Assembly: GCA_902599575.1 (NCBI GenBank)
Contig: CACKFS010000002.1
Location: forward strand, 1-64,000
Source of the DNA: an uncultured Pelagibacteraceae bacterium
GTDB lineage: Bacteria > Pseudomonadota > Alphaproteobacteria > Pelagibacterales > Pelagibacteraceae
DNA: 64,000 nt
Reading direction: 5' to 3'
Within the stretch, counting starts at the first letter, position 1; each line of letters starts with the position of its first letter. Under the pieces are notes generated by a model, which saw only the letters and a list, made by a program, of their open reading frames with translations, was not told where the DNA came from and searched no databases. The position numbers and the translations under genes were made by a program. This document shows positions 26,014 through 34,546 of this stretch, in pieces.

Positions 26014-26689
26014 TATTGGAATTCCCAGTAAAGGTAGATTAAGAAAAGATATATTACAAATTTTTTCTAAAAATAATTTAAAACTTATATCCGAAAGAGG
26101 AGAGAGAGACTTATTAGGATCATTAAAAGGATATAAAAATATAAATATTACTTACTTACATGCAAGAGAAATTGTTGAAAGATTAGGAGATGGAACTTTG
26201 GATATTGGTTTTTCAGGGTTTGATTTATTAAAAGAAAGTACAATTAATGTGCAAAAAAAAATAATAGTGAAAAAAAAATATACTTTTGGTAAAGCCAACT
26301 TAGTAATTGCTATTCCTAATGATTGGATTGATGTTCAAACGATAGCTGATTTGGAAGAAATTGCATTTGAGTTTAAAGAAAAAAAAAAAAATAGATTAAG
26401 AGTAGCAACAAAGTATCCAAATTTAACTACAAATTTTATGTTTGAAAGGGGTGTTACACAATTTAAAATTGTAAAAAGTCTTGGTGCAACGGAAATATAT
26501 CCATTCACAGGTTCTTCAGAAATTATAACAGATATAACATCTACAGGTGAAACTTTAAGAGCAAATAATTTAAGAATATTAAAAGACGGAGTAATACTTA
26601 AATCTCAAGCATGTTTAATGATTTCCCAAAAAAGTCAAAAAAAGAAAGGTGTTTTTAATATTATAAATAAACTTAATAAAATAGTATAA
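26006..26689 (+). CDS. hisG: ATP phosphoribosyltransferase, short form
   Basis: First enzyme of histidine synthesis (227 residues), joining ATP and PRPP. Segments INIGIPSKGRLRKDIL, DIGFSGFDLL and the PRPP loop EIYPFTGSSEIITDITSTGETL are typical. Its length places it in the short HisG class, which has no C-terminal regulatory domain and needs HisZ, encoded just upstream with an 8-base overlap. rmuC follows 7 bases later. Confidence 0.95.
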   Translation: MINIGIPSKGRLRKDILQIFSKNNLKLISERGERDLLGSLKGYKNINITYLHAREIVERLGDGTLDIGFSGFDLLKESTINVQKKIIVKKKYTFGKANLVIAIPNDWIDVQTIADLEEIAFEFKEKKKNRLRVATKYPNLTTNFMFERGVTQFKIVKSLGATEIYPFTGSSEIITDITSTGETLRANNLRILKDGVILKSQACLMISQKSQKKKGVFNIINKLNKIV

Positions 26690-26696
26690 TTTGGGC

Positions 26697-27746
26697 ATGG
26701 ATTCGTTACTTACAATTTTAATTATTATCTTGCTTCTTGCTAATTTTTTAGCAATTTTATTTTTAATCAAGCGTAAACATCCTGATCCAGTTAATAACGA
26801 GCAAATTTTTAAAGATGAATTAAGTTCTTTAAAAAATACATTTAGTCAATCTTTTGGGTCGATGAGTAAAGAAATAGCAAAAGATATGACAGGAGCTCTG
26901 ACAAAAGTTGATGAAAAAGTATCAGTTTTTAATCAACAAGTAAGCGAATTAAATAAAAGCCAAGATAGCTTTAGTAGAATTTTAAGTGGGGTAAAATCAT
27001 ATGGAACTCTTGCGGAATTTGGATTAGGTGCACTCCTAAAAGATTTGTTACCAGCATCTCAATATATCGCGAATGCTAAAATGAAAGAGGACACTTCAGA
27101 AACAGTAGAGTTCGCTATTAAACTTCAAGATGTAATGTTGCCAATTGATAGTCACTGGCCCGTTGAAAAATATAAAGCTATTGATGATGCATATAATGCT
27201 AATGACAAAGATGCACAAGCAGAGGCAAGAAAAGATTTAGCTTCAGCTTTTAGATTGAAAGCTAAAACTGTTAACGCGAAATATATAGCCCCACCGAAAA
27301 GTACAGATTTTGCAATAGTTTATGTTCCAACTGAGGGATTATTTTCAGAACTCTCTAGCTACAGAGATCCTAAAACTAAAGAGCTGCTTTTACAGGAATT
27401 AAGAACCAAATATAAGGTTACAATTTCTGGCCCTAACACTTTGTCTGCTTTATTACAATCCTATCATTTAGGATTTCAAACACTAAAAGTTCAGCAACAT
27501 GCTACACAAATTTATAGTGATTTAAGAAATATAAGCTCAAGATTTGAAAAACATTTTGATGGAATAAAAGAACTTAGAAAAAAATTAGAACAAGCTATGC
27601 AAGCAACTGATAGTTTTGGAAGAGATGCAAGATCTATAATGAATACCTTAGGAAATATCAAAGATCCCGAACAAGTTGAAATAGCGTCAAAAAATGAGAA
27701 TGTTGAAAAATTTAATATACCAAATTCAAAACAAGCTAAAAACTAA
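26697..27746 (+). CDS. rmuC: DNA recombination protein RmuC homologue
   Basis: Protein of 349 residues with an N-terminal membrane helix (about 4-24), a coiled-coil region (40-95) and the RmuC nuclease-like domain (about 105-300; VEFAIKLQDVMLPIDSHWPVEKYKAI and DFAIVYVPTEGLFSELSS). RmuC limits sequence inversions at short inverted repeats in E. coli. I start at ATG 26697 rather than TTG 26691. It heads a run of three genes for nucleases or nuclease-like proteins. Confidence 0.88.
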   Translation: MDSLLTILIIILLLANFLAILFLIKRKHPDPVNNEQIFKDELSSLKNTFSQSFGSMSKEIAKDMTGALTKVDEKVSVFNQQVSELNKSQDSFSRILSGVKSYGTLAEFGLGALLKDLLPASQYIANAKMKEDTSETVEFAIKLQDVMLPIDSHWPVEKYKAIDDAYNANDKDAQAEARKDLASAFRLKAKTVNAKYIAPPKSTDFAIVYVPTEGLFSELSSYRDPKTKELLLQELRTKYKVTISGPNTLSALLQSYHLGFQTLKVQQHATQIYSDLRNISSRFEKHFDGIKELRKKLEQAMQATDSFGRDARSIMNTLGNIKDPEQVEIASKNENVEKFNIPNSKQAKN

Positions 27747-27781
27747 TTTAAATTATTTTAAATAGCTCTATAAATGACTTG

Positions 27782-28465
27782 ATGAAGTGGAACACCAAAT
27801 TTTCTTATCCAAAATCAACAAGATCTTTGATAAATGGTTCAAGACATTACTCTCTAGATGGATCAAGTTTACCCTCTGTAACAACAATTTTATCAGCCAC
27901 TAAAAGCGAGGAAGACAAAGCTGCGATTCTTGCTTGGAAGCAAAGAGTAGGGACTGTTGAAGCAGAAAGAATTAAGAAAGAAGCCTCAGCAAGAGGAAGT
28001 TCTATGCATTCTTACATAGAACAGTTTTTATACGGAAAACTAAATCAAGAACTATTAGAAGATAACAATAAGTCAAAAAAAATGGCAGAAGAAATTATTG
28101 ATAATGGTTTGAAAAATAAATTATTAGAGATATGGGGGTCCGAAGCTACTATATATTATCCTGGCAAATATGCAGGTACTGCAGATTGTATAGGAGTTTA
28201 TGAAGGCAAAGAATCAATTTTAGATTTTAAACAAAGTAATAAACCAAAAAAAGTGGAATATATAGAAGATTACTTTTTACAAATTGGAGCTTATTCTTTA
28301 GCTCATAATACTGTTTATAATTCTAATATTACCCAAGGCGTAATTTTATTGTGTACTGTAGATAGATTGTTTCAGGATTTTAAAATTGAAGGTAATGAAC
28401 TAATAAATTTTCAGAATAAATTTCTTGAGAGAGTTGAAAAATTTTATCACCTAATTAATAAATAA
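27782..28465 (+). CDS. PD-(D/E)XK exonuclease, MGME1-like
   Basis: Protein of 227 residues with a PD-(D/E)XK core: GTADCIGVYEG then ESILDFKQS, giving Asp and the Asp-x-Lys of motif II/III, and later YFLQIGAYSLAHN as the QxxxY-like helix. The start SLPSVTTILSATK with GSSMHSYIEQFL resembles mitochondrial genome maintenance exonuclease 1 and related phage exonucleases. It should degrade single-stranded or flap DNA ends, inferred from family. ATG at 27782 is preferred to TTG three bases earlier. Confidence 0.75.
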   Translation: MKWNTKFSYPKSTRSLINGSRHYSLDGSSLPSVTTILSATKSEEDKAAILAWKQRVGTVEAERIKKEASARGSSMHSYIEQFLYGKLNQELLEDNNKSKKMAEEIIDNGLKNKLLEIWGSEATIYYPGKYAGTADCIGVYEGKESILDFKQSNKPKKVEYIEDYFLQIGAYSLAHNTVYNSNITQGVILLCTVDRLFQDFKIEGNELINFQNKFLERVEKFYHLINK

Positions 28466-28563
28466 TTATTTGACTTTATTCAAAATTAATATATTACGAA
28501 ATTACTTGCTACTTGTTTAGATGCGAGCTCTCATACTTTTCAATTAGCATTAATTAATAATTT

Positions 28564-29994
28564 ATGAACATAGTAATTTGGGACATAGAATCCTCAAGCT
28601 CTAGCACAGACTTTGGAAGTATTATTGAAATAGGTGGAATTTTAGTAGATCAAAACTTAGTAGAAAAAGAAAGATTTAATTTAAGATGTAGACTTCCAGA
28701 AGGAGAAATTCCTCAATGTATGGCTCTTCTTGTTAACAAAACTGATGTTAACATGCTAACAAAAGCAAATCTAAGTCATTATCAAATGTTATCTCAAGTT
28801 GAGATGATTTTTAAAAAGTGGAGCCCAGCAATATTTTTAGGGTGGTCTAATATAGGTTTTGATGATGAAATGATAAGAAAAGAGTTTTTTAAAGGATTAA
28901 GATATCCATACATCACAAATGCATCTCCCAACAAAAGACATGATGGGCTAAACATTGCTCGCGGTGCTTTTGCTTTAGATAATAATATATTTAAAACTGA
29001 GACTAACGAAAAAGGTAATGCTGTAATGAAGCTAGAGTCTTTAGCTAGAATGAACGGTTTTGAGACTAAAGGAGCTCATAGTGCATTATTCGATGCAGAA
29101 CTAACCCACAAAGTTTTAGGTCTAATAAAGAATAGACAACAAGATACATGGGGCAATTTTTTAAACACTTCAAATAAGCTTGATACAGAGACAATAATTA
29201 AAAAAGAAAAGATAATTACTCTTAATGAATATTTTTATGGAAAATCAAGACTTTATCTTTGTGCTCCTCTTCATCCAAAATTTTGTATTCATCCAATATA
29301 TCAATGGGGGCAGGCTGTCGATCTAAGAGTTGATGTAGAACCTCTCCTAAAAATGTCTATCAATGAGCTAAAATCTGAAATGAAAAAAACACCAAAATTT
29401 TTAAGAACTATTAGGTCAAATAAAGCACCAATAATAATAGGTAAAGAATATGGCATGAAAGTTGAGCCTTATAGCGCTATGGATGTCTCTTTGATTAATA
29501 AAAGAGCAGAACTTGTAAATACTAATGAAAAATTTTCTAAGAATATCTTAATTGCATTAAGAGAAATTGCTGAAGAAAAAGAGCAATCAAAATCTCAAGA
29601 AGATATAGAGCCAGAGGAAAGTATTTATGTAAAATTTACGCCTAACAAAGATACTAATTTATTTCAAAAATGGCATGAAGCACCATGGAATGATAAGTTA
29701 AGATTACTAGATAAATTCGAAGATCAAAGAATGGTAGGATTTGGAAAAAAGATAATATTTCAAGAAGCTCCTCATGTTTTACCAGAATCTATGTTGAAGA
29801 AAATTAAGATGGAAATTGCTAAACGAATTTTAAGTGAAAAAAAAGAAAAATGGTGGACTTGTAAAGAATTTTATCATGAATGCGACAATCTTAGAGATAA
29901 ATTTACCAATGATGGCAACGAGCCAAATTTAAAATTTCTTGATCAATTAAATAATTACGTAATGTCAATTGAAAAAAAATATAAAAATATTTGA
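28564..29994 (+). CDS. sbcB: Exodeoxyribonuclease I
   Basis: DEDD-type 3'-5' single-strand DNA exonuclease (476 residues). The exonuclease domain has IWDIESSS (Asp7, Glu9), NIGFDDEMIRKEFF and HSALFDAELTHKVL (His and Asp of ExoIII). The SH3-like and helical C-terminal regions follow (KTPKFLRTIRSNKAPII; RMVGFGKKIIFQEAPHVLP). It acts in recombination and mismatch repair. Best known from gammaproteobacteria; here it closes a cluster with RmuC and an MGME1-like exonuclease. Spacer 28466-28563 holds no clear element. Confidence 0.9.
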   Translation: MNIVIWDIESSSSSTDFGSIIEIGGILVDQNLVEKERFNLRCRLPEGEIPQCMALLVNKTDVNMLTKANLSHYQMLSQVEMIFKKWSPAIFLGWSNIGFDDEMIRKEFFKGLRYPYITNASPNKRHDGLNIARGAFALDNNIFKTETNEKGNAVMKLESLARMNGFETKGAHSALFDAELTHKVLGLIKNRQQDTWGNFLNTSNKLDTETIIKKEKIITLNEYFYGKSRLYLCAPLHPKFCIHPIYQWGQAVDLRVDVEPLLKMSINELKSEMKKTPKFLRTIRSNKAPIIIGKEYGMKVEPYSAMDVSLINKRAELVNTNEKFSKNILIALREIAEEKEQSKSQEDIEPEESIYVKFTPNKDTNLFQKWHEAPWNDKLRLLDKFEDQRMVGFGKKIIFQEAPHVLPESMLKKIKMEIAKRILSEKKEKWWTCKEFYHECDNLRDKFTNDGNEPNLKFLDQLNNYVMSIEKKYKNI

Positions 29995-30026
29995 TGTGGA
30001 TAAAACTATTTAAATTATTTAAGAAC

Positions 30027-30054
30027 TTGAATATAAAAATAAATTTTATATAAG
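30027..30054 (+). promoter_or_regulatory. Candidate promoter of trxA
   Basis: TTGAAT (30027-30032), 16 bases, TATAAG (30049-30054). The predicted start would fall at or beside the trxA ATG (30061), implying a leaderless message, and no Shine-Dalgarno sequence precedes that ATG. A competing TATAAA at 30032-30037 would give an 18-base leader. Confidence 0.35.
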
Positions 30055-30060
30055 AAATAC

Positions 30061-30378
30061 ATGGCAACATTAAACGTCACAGATGAAAATTTTGAGTCAG
30101 AAGTTATCAAGGCTGGAAAACCAGTTGTTGTTGATTTTTGGGCAGAGTGGTGTGGACCTTGTAAACAAATCGGACCCATACTAGAAGAAATTTCAAACGA
30201 AATGTCCGAAGTGATAATTGCCAAACACAATATTGATAATGAACCTAATACACCTACTAAGTATGGAGTAAGAGGAATTCCTACCATGTTACTATTTTCA
30301 GGTGGTGAACTTAAAGCAACTAAAGTTGGAGCAACCACAAAATCTAATATTGTATCTTGGATTAAAGAAAATATTTAA
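30061..30378 (+). CDS. trxA: Thioredoxin
   Basis: Dithiol reductant of 105 residues with WCGPC (Cys31, Cys34), cis-proline in RGIPTMLLF and the buried Asp in VVDFWAEW. It would supply electrons to MsrA and ribonucleotide reductase. Its position beside folC, accD and trpA is conserved in alphaproteobacteria. Ends tail-to-tail with folC, both stop codons lying in one TTAA. Confidence 0.97.
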   Translation: MATLNVTDENFESEVIKAGKPVVVDFWAEWCGPCKQIGPILEEISNEMSEVIIAKHNIDNEPNTPTKYGVRGIPTMLLFSGGELKATKVGATTKSNIVSWIKENI

Positions 30379-31643
30379 TTAAGATTTAAAACTTCACCAG
30401 CTAAATAAAGACTTCCTGCACATAAAAAGATGCAATTTTTATCTTTATTATTCATTAATAAAGACTCTTCAATACTTTCAGCAGTAAGAATATTTTTGTT
30501 ATTAAGTTTCTTTTTAAATTCCTCTTTTGAGATGGAACCCTTTTGATTAGGTATATCTATAAGAGTTATTGAATTTACATAATTCTCAAATTGATTAACA
30601 AACTCTTTATGAGGTTTGTCATTCATCATGCCACAAATAAGATGTACTTTTTCGTTTTGTTGTTTAACCCAATTAGAAATTGAAATTGCTGAATTAATAT
30701 TATGTCCCCCATCTATTATTAGCCTATTTTCACCTATTAAATTTTTTAATTTACCTGATTTTATTTCTTCTAAACGTCCTTTTAATCTCATTTTTTTCAT
30801 ACTATTTTTGATATTAGCATCAGATATATTGAATATTTTTCTAGCAGCTGCAATTGAAGTGCTGATATTATAGATTTGGTGATCACCAATCAAATTGGGT
30901 TGAGGTAGCATTATTTCTCCTAATTCATCCTGATAATGAATAAAACTGTTTTCAGATTTTGCCACGTTAAAGTCATCTCCAAAAAAATATTTTTTAGATT
31001 TATTTTCTGTTAAAGATTCTTTAATTTTTATCTTTATTTCTGAATTAATTTGATTGTTAATAAATATATTAGATGTTGGTAATGCGCTAGTTTTTTCATA
31101 AATTACACCATCAATTGTTTTATTATCCAACCAATTTAAATGATCTAAGTGAATTACTCCTAAAAGTGTAAGCAAATTTTTTTTAAATACATTTGTACTA
31201 TCAAATCTGTGAAATAGACCAGCCTCTATAATATTTACATTATCTTTGAAATTCTCAGCATATTTTATAAATGCACATGTTAATATTTCAAAAACTGTTG
31301 CATTATCATTTGCTAATATTCTATCAACATCTTCTAACAAAATGGCAAGATTATTTTCATCAATTTCTTCGTTATTAAAAACAAATCTTTCTGTGTACGA
31401 TTGTAAATGAGGAGACGTATATAAGTTATATTTGAATCCAGCTGTTTTCAAAATTGCGCTTAAAGCAGTAGCCATAGAAGCTTTGGAATTTGTTCCAACT
31501 ACAGTTACAATATTTTTTATTTTGTTTTGTGGATTACCTAATTTATTTAACAGATTAAAGGTTCTGTCTAGAGAGAGATCAATCTTCTTACTATGACGCT
31601 TCTCTATTTTCGATATTATCTTCTGAAGTTTTGTCACCATCAT
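30375..31643 (-). CDS. folC: Folylpolyglutamate/dihydrofolate synthase
   Basis: Mur-ligase-like enzyme (422 residues) that adds glutamate to folates. The ATP loop reads GTNSKAS (50-56) where the family has GTNGKGS; the essential Lys is kept but both flanking Gly are replaced. Also seen: LYTSPHLQSYTER, AGLFHRFDSTNV (family: GLGGRLDATN), LDHLNWL, GRLEEI and IDGGHN. The first 17 codons lie within the end of accD, needed to include KRHSKKIDLSL. Function is likely, with a divergent active site. Confidence 0.87.
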   Translation of the reverse strand: MMVTKLQKIISKIEKRHSKKIDLSLDRTFNLLNKLGNPQNKIKNIVTVVGTNSKASMATALSAILKTAGFKYNLYTSPHLQSYTERFVFNNEEIDENNLAILLEDVDRILANDNATVFEILTCAFIKYAENFKDNVNIIEAGLFHRFDSTNVFKKNLLTLLGVIHLDHLNWLDNKTIDGVIYEKTSALPTSNIFINNQINSEIKIKIKESLTENKSKKYFFGDDFNVAKSENSFIHYQDELGEIMLPQPNLIGDHQIYNISTSIAAARKIFNISDANIKNSMKKMRLKGRLEEIKSGKLKNLIGENRLIIDGGHNINSAISISNWVKQQNEKVHLICGMMNDKPHKEFVNQFENYVNSITLIDIPNQKGSISKEEFKKKLNNKNILTAESIEESLLMNNKDKNCIFLCAGSLYLAGEVLNLN

Positions 31644-32520
31644 CTACTTTTACCTCAGATTGTTTCTTTAGCAAGATAGATAACAAAACACCAATTTTTT
31701 CTGGCAAATCTTTTCTTTGAATTATTGTATCCACAAAACCACAAGCTTGAACATGTTCTGATTTTTGAAAATTTTCTGGTAACTCTTCTTTAACAGTTCC
31801 CTCAATTACCCGTCTTCCTGCAAAAGCAATTAAAGTACCTGGCTCAGCAATTTGAATATCACCAAGCATTGCATATGAAGCAGTGATGCCTCCTGCGACG
31901 GGATCAGCAAATAATACAATATATGGAATTTTATTTTTCTTAAGTTCATTTATAGCCAGCGTTGTCCTAGTCATTTGGTTTAACGAAATAATGGACTCTT
32001 GCATTTTCATTCCTCCACCTGTTGCAACAACTAAAAGAGGTTGTTTATTTGAAATAGAATTTTGTGCTGCAAATAAAAATGCCTCACCCTCTGCTGCTCC
32101 AATGCTAGCTCCCATATAATTAAAATCAGATGCGATGGCTGTTAACTTTATATTATTTAAAGAACCATCGGCAACTACCATGCTACAATTTAAACCAGTT
32201 TTTTTTCGAGCACTACTAAGCCTATCTTTATATGATTTCGTATCTGTGAAATTTAAAGGATCATCTGGTGGCATTGGTGTTTTTAGAATCTGGTAATTAT
32301 CTTTTCCGAATAATAAATCAAATCTTTGCTTAGGATTAATTCGATGATGTTTGTTACAGTCAGGACAAACCCATAAATTATTCTCTAAATCTTTTTTTAA
32401 AATTGGACCTTTGCAACAAGATGTCCAATCACTCTCCTCCATATCCTTACGAGACGGTCTTTTTTTAAGAAATCTTTTAATTTTTTCACCAAAATCTAGT
32501 GTTTTTTTTAACCAATTCAT
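31591..32520 (-). CDS. accD: Acetyl-CoA carboxylase carboxyltransferase subunit beta
   Basis: Beta subunit of the carboxyltransferase (309 residues), partner of AccA encoded 22 kb away. The zinc ribbon is unusual: WTSCCKG (Cys35-Cys36) then VCPDC (Cys52, Cys55), instead of two C-x2-C pairs. The crotonase core is present (ITASYAMLGDIQIAEPGTLIAFAG) with differences such as GGGMKMQE for GGARMQE and FAGRRVIE for FAGPRVIE. Last 53 bases overlap folC; start overlaps trpA by 4. Confidence 0.9.
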   Translation of the reverse strand: MNWLKKTLDFGEKIKRFLKKRPSRKDMEESDWTSCCKGPILKKDLENNLWVCPDCNKHHRINPKQRFDLLFGKDNYQILKTPMPPDDPLNFTDTKSYKDRLSSARKKTGLNCSMVVADGSLNNIKLTAIASDFNYMGASIGAAEGEAFLFAAQNSISNKQPLLVVATGGGMKMQESIISLNQMTRTTLAINELKKNKIPYIVLFADPVAGGITASYAMLGDIQIAEPGTLIAFAGRRVIEGTVKEELPENFQKSEHVQACGFVDTIIQRKDLPEKIGVLLSILLKKQSEVKVDDGDKTSEDNIENREAS

Positions 32521-33317
32521 AAAATTTTATTTTTCAATTTTTTTACCATATTGCTAACCTTTGTGACAGGATTTTGTCCATTATTTAAACTGCTAGTTAT
32601 TTCTTTGCAAATCGCACTCCCTACAACTAGTCCATCTGCAGTTTTCAATTTTGAAATAGATTTTTCAGTAATACCAAAACCAATAACGCATTTTTTTTTT
32701 GGATCGATTCTTTTTATTTTTTTATAATTTAAAATAATTTTCTTAGGTGAAACTTTAAGCTTACCTCCTGTTGTAGATAGCATTGAAATGTAATAAATCA
32801 TGTTGTGTGATTCTTTTATTATTGAATTCAATCTATGTTTCGATGTAGTGGGTGAAATAAGCTGAACAAAAGAAATAGATTTTTTTTTACACTCGTTTGC
32901 AAATTTTTTATTTTCTGGCCAAGGTAAATCAACTATTATTAAACCATCTATTTTATTTTTCTTGCAATCATTTAAAAACTTATTTTGACCATACTGTAAT
33001 ACCATATTAAAGTATCCCATTAAAATAACTGGCTTCGAAAATTTACTTAATTTAAAATCTTTAACAATTTTGAAAACATCCTTAATTTTAGTGCCATTCT
33101 TTATTGCTCTAAAAGAGCTAGTTTGAATCTGGCCCCCATCAGCAATTGGTGTATTATGTGGAAATCCAACCTCACAAATATCAGCGTACTTAGATATAGC
33201 TTTTAAAATTTTCAAAGAATTTTTTTTTGTGTTGTCTCCAGCGACTGTATAAGTAAGCAACGCTGGTCTACTTTCTTTTTTTGCGAAGTTAAAAGCTTTA
33301 GAAATTGCATTTATCAT
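32517..33317 (-). CDS. trpA: Tryptophan synthase alpha chain (divergent)
   Basis: TIM-barrel lyase of 266 residues that would split indole-3-glycerol phosphate to indole. Catalytic Glu49 (ICEVG) and Asp60 (PIADGG) are in the canonical numbering, and the phosphate site GFGIT/VVGSAI is kept. Conserved loop 2 (family PFSDPLADGPTIQ) reads PHNTPIADGGQIQ and loop 6 reads STTGGK where GVTGA is usual. Overlaps trpB and accD by 4 bases each. Identity as TrpA family is firm; catalysis and pairing with this TrpB need testing. Confidence 0.85.
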   Translation of the reverse strand: MINAISKAFNFAKKESRPALLTYTVAGDNTKKNSLKILKAISKYADICEVGFPHNTPIADGGQIQTSSFRAIKNGTKIKDVFKIVKDFKLSKFSKPVILMGYFNMVLQYGQNKFLNDCKKNKIDGLIIVDLPWPENKKFANECKKKSISFVQLISPTTSKHRLNSIIKESHNMIYYISMLSTTGGKLKVSPKKIILNYKKIKRIDPKKKCVIGFGITEKSISKLKTADGLVVGSAICKEITSSLNNGQNPVTKVSNMVKKLKNKIL

Positions 33318-34546
33318 AGTTTTACACCTAATTTTTTTTTTAAAATTTTCCTATCTTTATAAGCATCTCCACAACTATTAACTATAACTATTGTATTTTT
33401 AGAAAGTTTTTTAGCCTCTGAAATTGCAACTGAAAAGGCATGACTTGGTTCTAACGAAGGTCTTATGCTTTCATACTTTGATACAATTTTGAAAGCTTTT
33501 AGAGCATCCTCATCACTTGCTGCAGTATATCTTGCTCTCTTAGTATCTTTTAAAAAACAGTGAAGCGGAGATACTCCTGGATAATCCAGACCAGCTGAAA
33601 TTGACTTTGTTTCTTCAATTTGACCTTCTGAGTTTTGATTTACATATTGTGCAGCTCCATGTAAAATACCTATCTTAGACCCGTAAGTTAATGGTGCAGC
33701 ATGTTTTTTGCTTTTAGATGGCCCACCTGCCTCAACTCCTATAAACTCAACTTGCTTTTTATCATAATCCATAAATTCATTCCAAAAACCAAAACTTGAG
33801 CTCCCTCCTCCAACACAATTATAAAGTTTTAATCTTTTTGGTATCTTTCCAAATTGTTCAAGTATTTGTATTTTTAATTCTCTTGAAATTTGACTTGTAG
33901 ACCAGCCACAAATCTTAACAAATATATTAGGCCCAACTGTTGAACCTACACACATTGCTGTTGTATCACAATTAGCCACCCAAAATCTCATACATTCTGA
34001 GACGGCATCTACTAGGGTTTGACTGCCTGAATAAACTGGCACAATTTCTGCACCATTACTTTTAATTGCTTTAACGTTTGGTTGTTGTCTTTCGATATCT
34101 TTTGCACCCATAAAAATTTTACATTTTAAGCCAAATTTTTTTGCAGCCATGCTTAACATTTTCCCTGCATAACCAGCTCCTGTATCCCCACAAATAATTT
34201 TTTTACCTGATTTTTTTGCTAAAAGACAATGAACTGTAGCATTATAAATTTTGTGAGCACCTCCATTTGCATCAGACACTACTTTCGACCATATTTCAGC
34301 TCCACCCACATACTCTGTGAGGTTATTTAATTTTATAAATCTAGTAGGAGCTCCTACCCAATTTTTAAAATATTTATCTCTTTCACTTAAGAATTTTCTG
34401 TCTTTTTTGAGTTTATTAAATAAAATTTCTAAATCGCTAATAGGCTTTTTAAGAGTTTCAGGAACAAAATTTCCTCCAAATTTACCTCCCCAAAATCCTA
34501 ACTTGTCATGTTGATCTATAACAGAAATTTTTTTTTTTAATTTCAT
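33314..34546 (-). CDS. trpB: Tryptophan synthase beta chain-like PLP enzyme (highly divergent)
   Basis: Fold-type II PLP protein of 410 residues, alignable with TrpB end to end. The PLP Lys is Lys99 in GGAHK, and GLDYPGV and a Glu (PSLEPSHA) persist. Many near-invariant motifs have changed: the catalytic Glu motif AETGAGQHG is CGDTGAGYAG (Glu to Asp121, QHG to YAG), REDL is VVSD, GGGSN is GGGSS, GPEH is SPLH, and SGRGDKD is SCGDAYKD (the PLP-N1 Ser becomes Cys392). The frame is intact and overlaps its neighbours by 4 bases. Either a fast-evolving TrpB or a changed activity. Confidence 0.8.
   Translation of the reverse strand: MKLKKKISVIDQHDKLGFWGGKFGGNFVPETLKKPISDLEILFNKLKKDRKFLSERDKYFKNWVGAPTRFIKLNNLTEYVGGAEIWSKVVSDANGGAHKIYNATVHCLLAKKSGKKIICGDTGAGYAGKMLSMAAKKFGLKCKIFMGAKDIERQQPNVKAIKSNGAEIVPVYSGSQTLVDAVSECMRFWVANCDTTAMCVGSTVGPNIFVKICGWSTSQISRELKIQILEQFGKIPKRLKLYNCVGGGSSSFGFWNEFMDYDKKQVEFIGVEAGGPSKSKKHAAPLTYGSKIGILHGAAQYVNQNSEGQIEETKSISAGLDYPGVSPLHCFLKDTKRARYTAASDEDALKAFKIVSKYESIRPSLEPSHAFSVAISEAKKLSKNTIVIVNSCGDAYKDRKILKKKLGVKL

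Noticed and set aside
28466-28563. Promoter TTGACT...TATATT before sbcB
   Set aside because: Spacer of 14 bases is too short and the distance to the gene is large; not reported as a feature.
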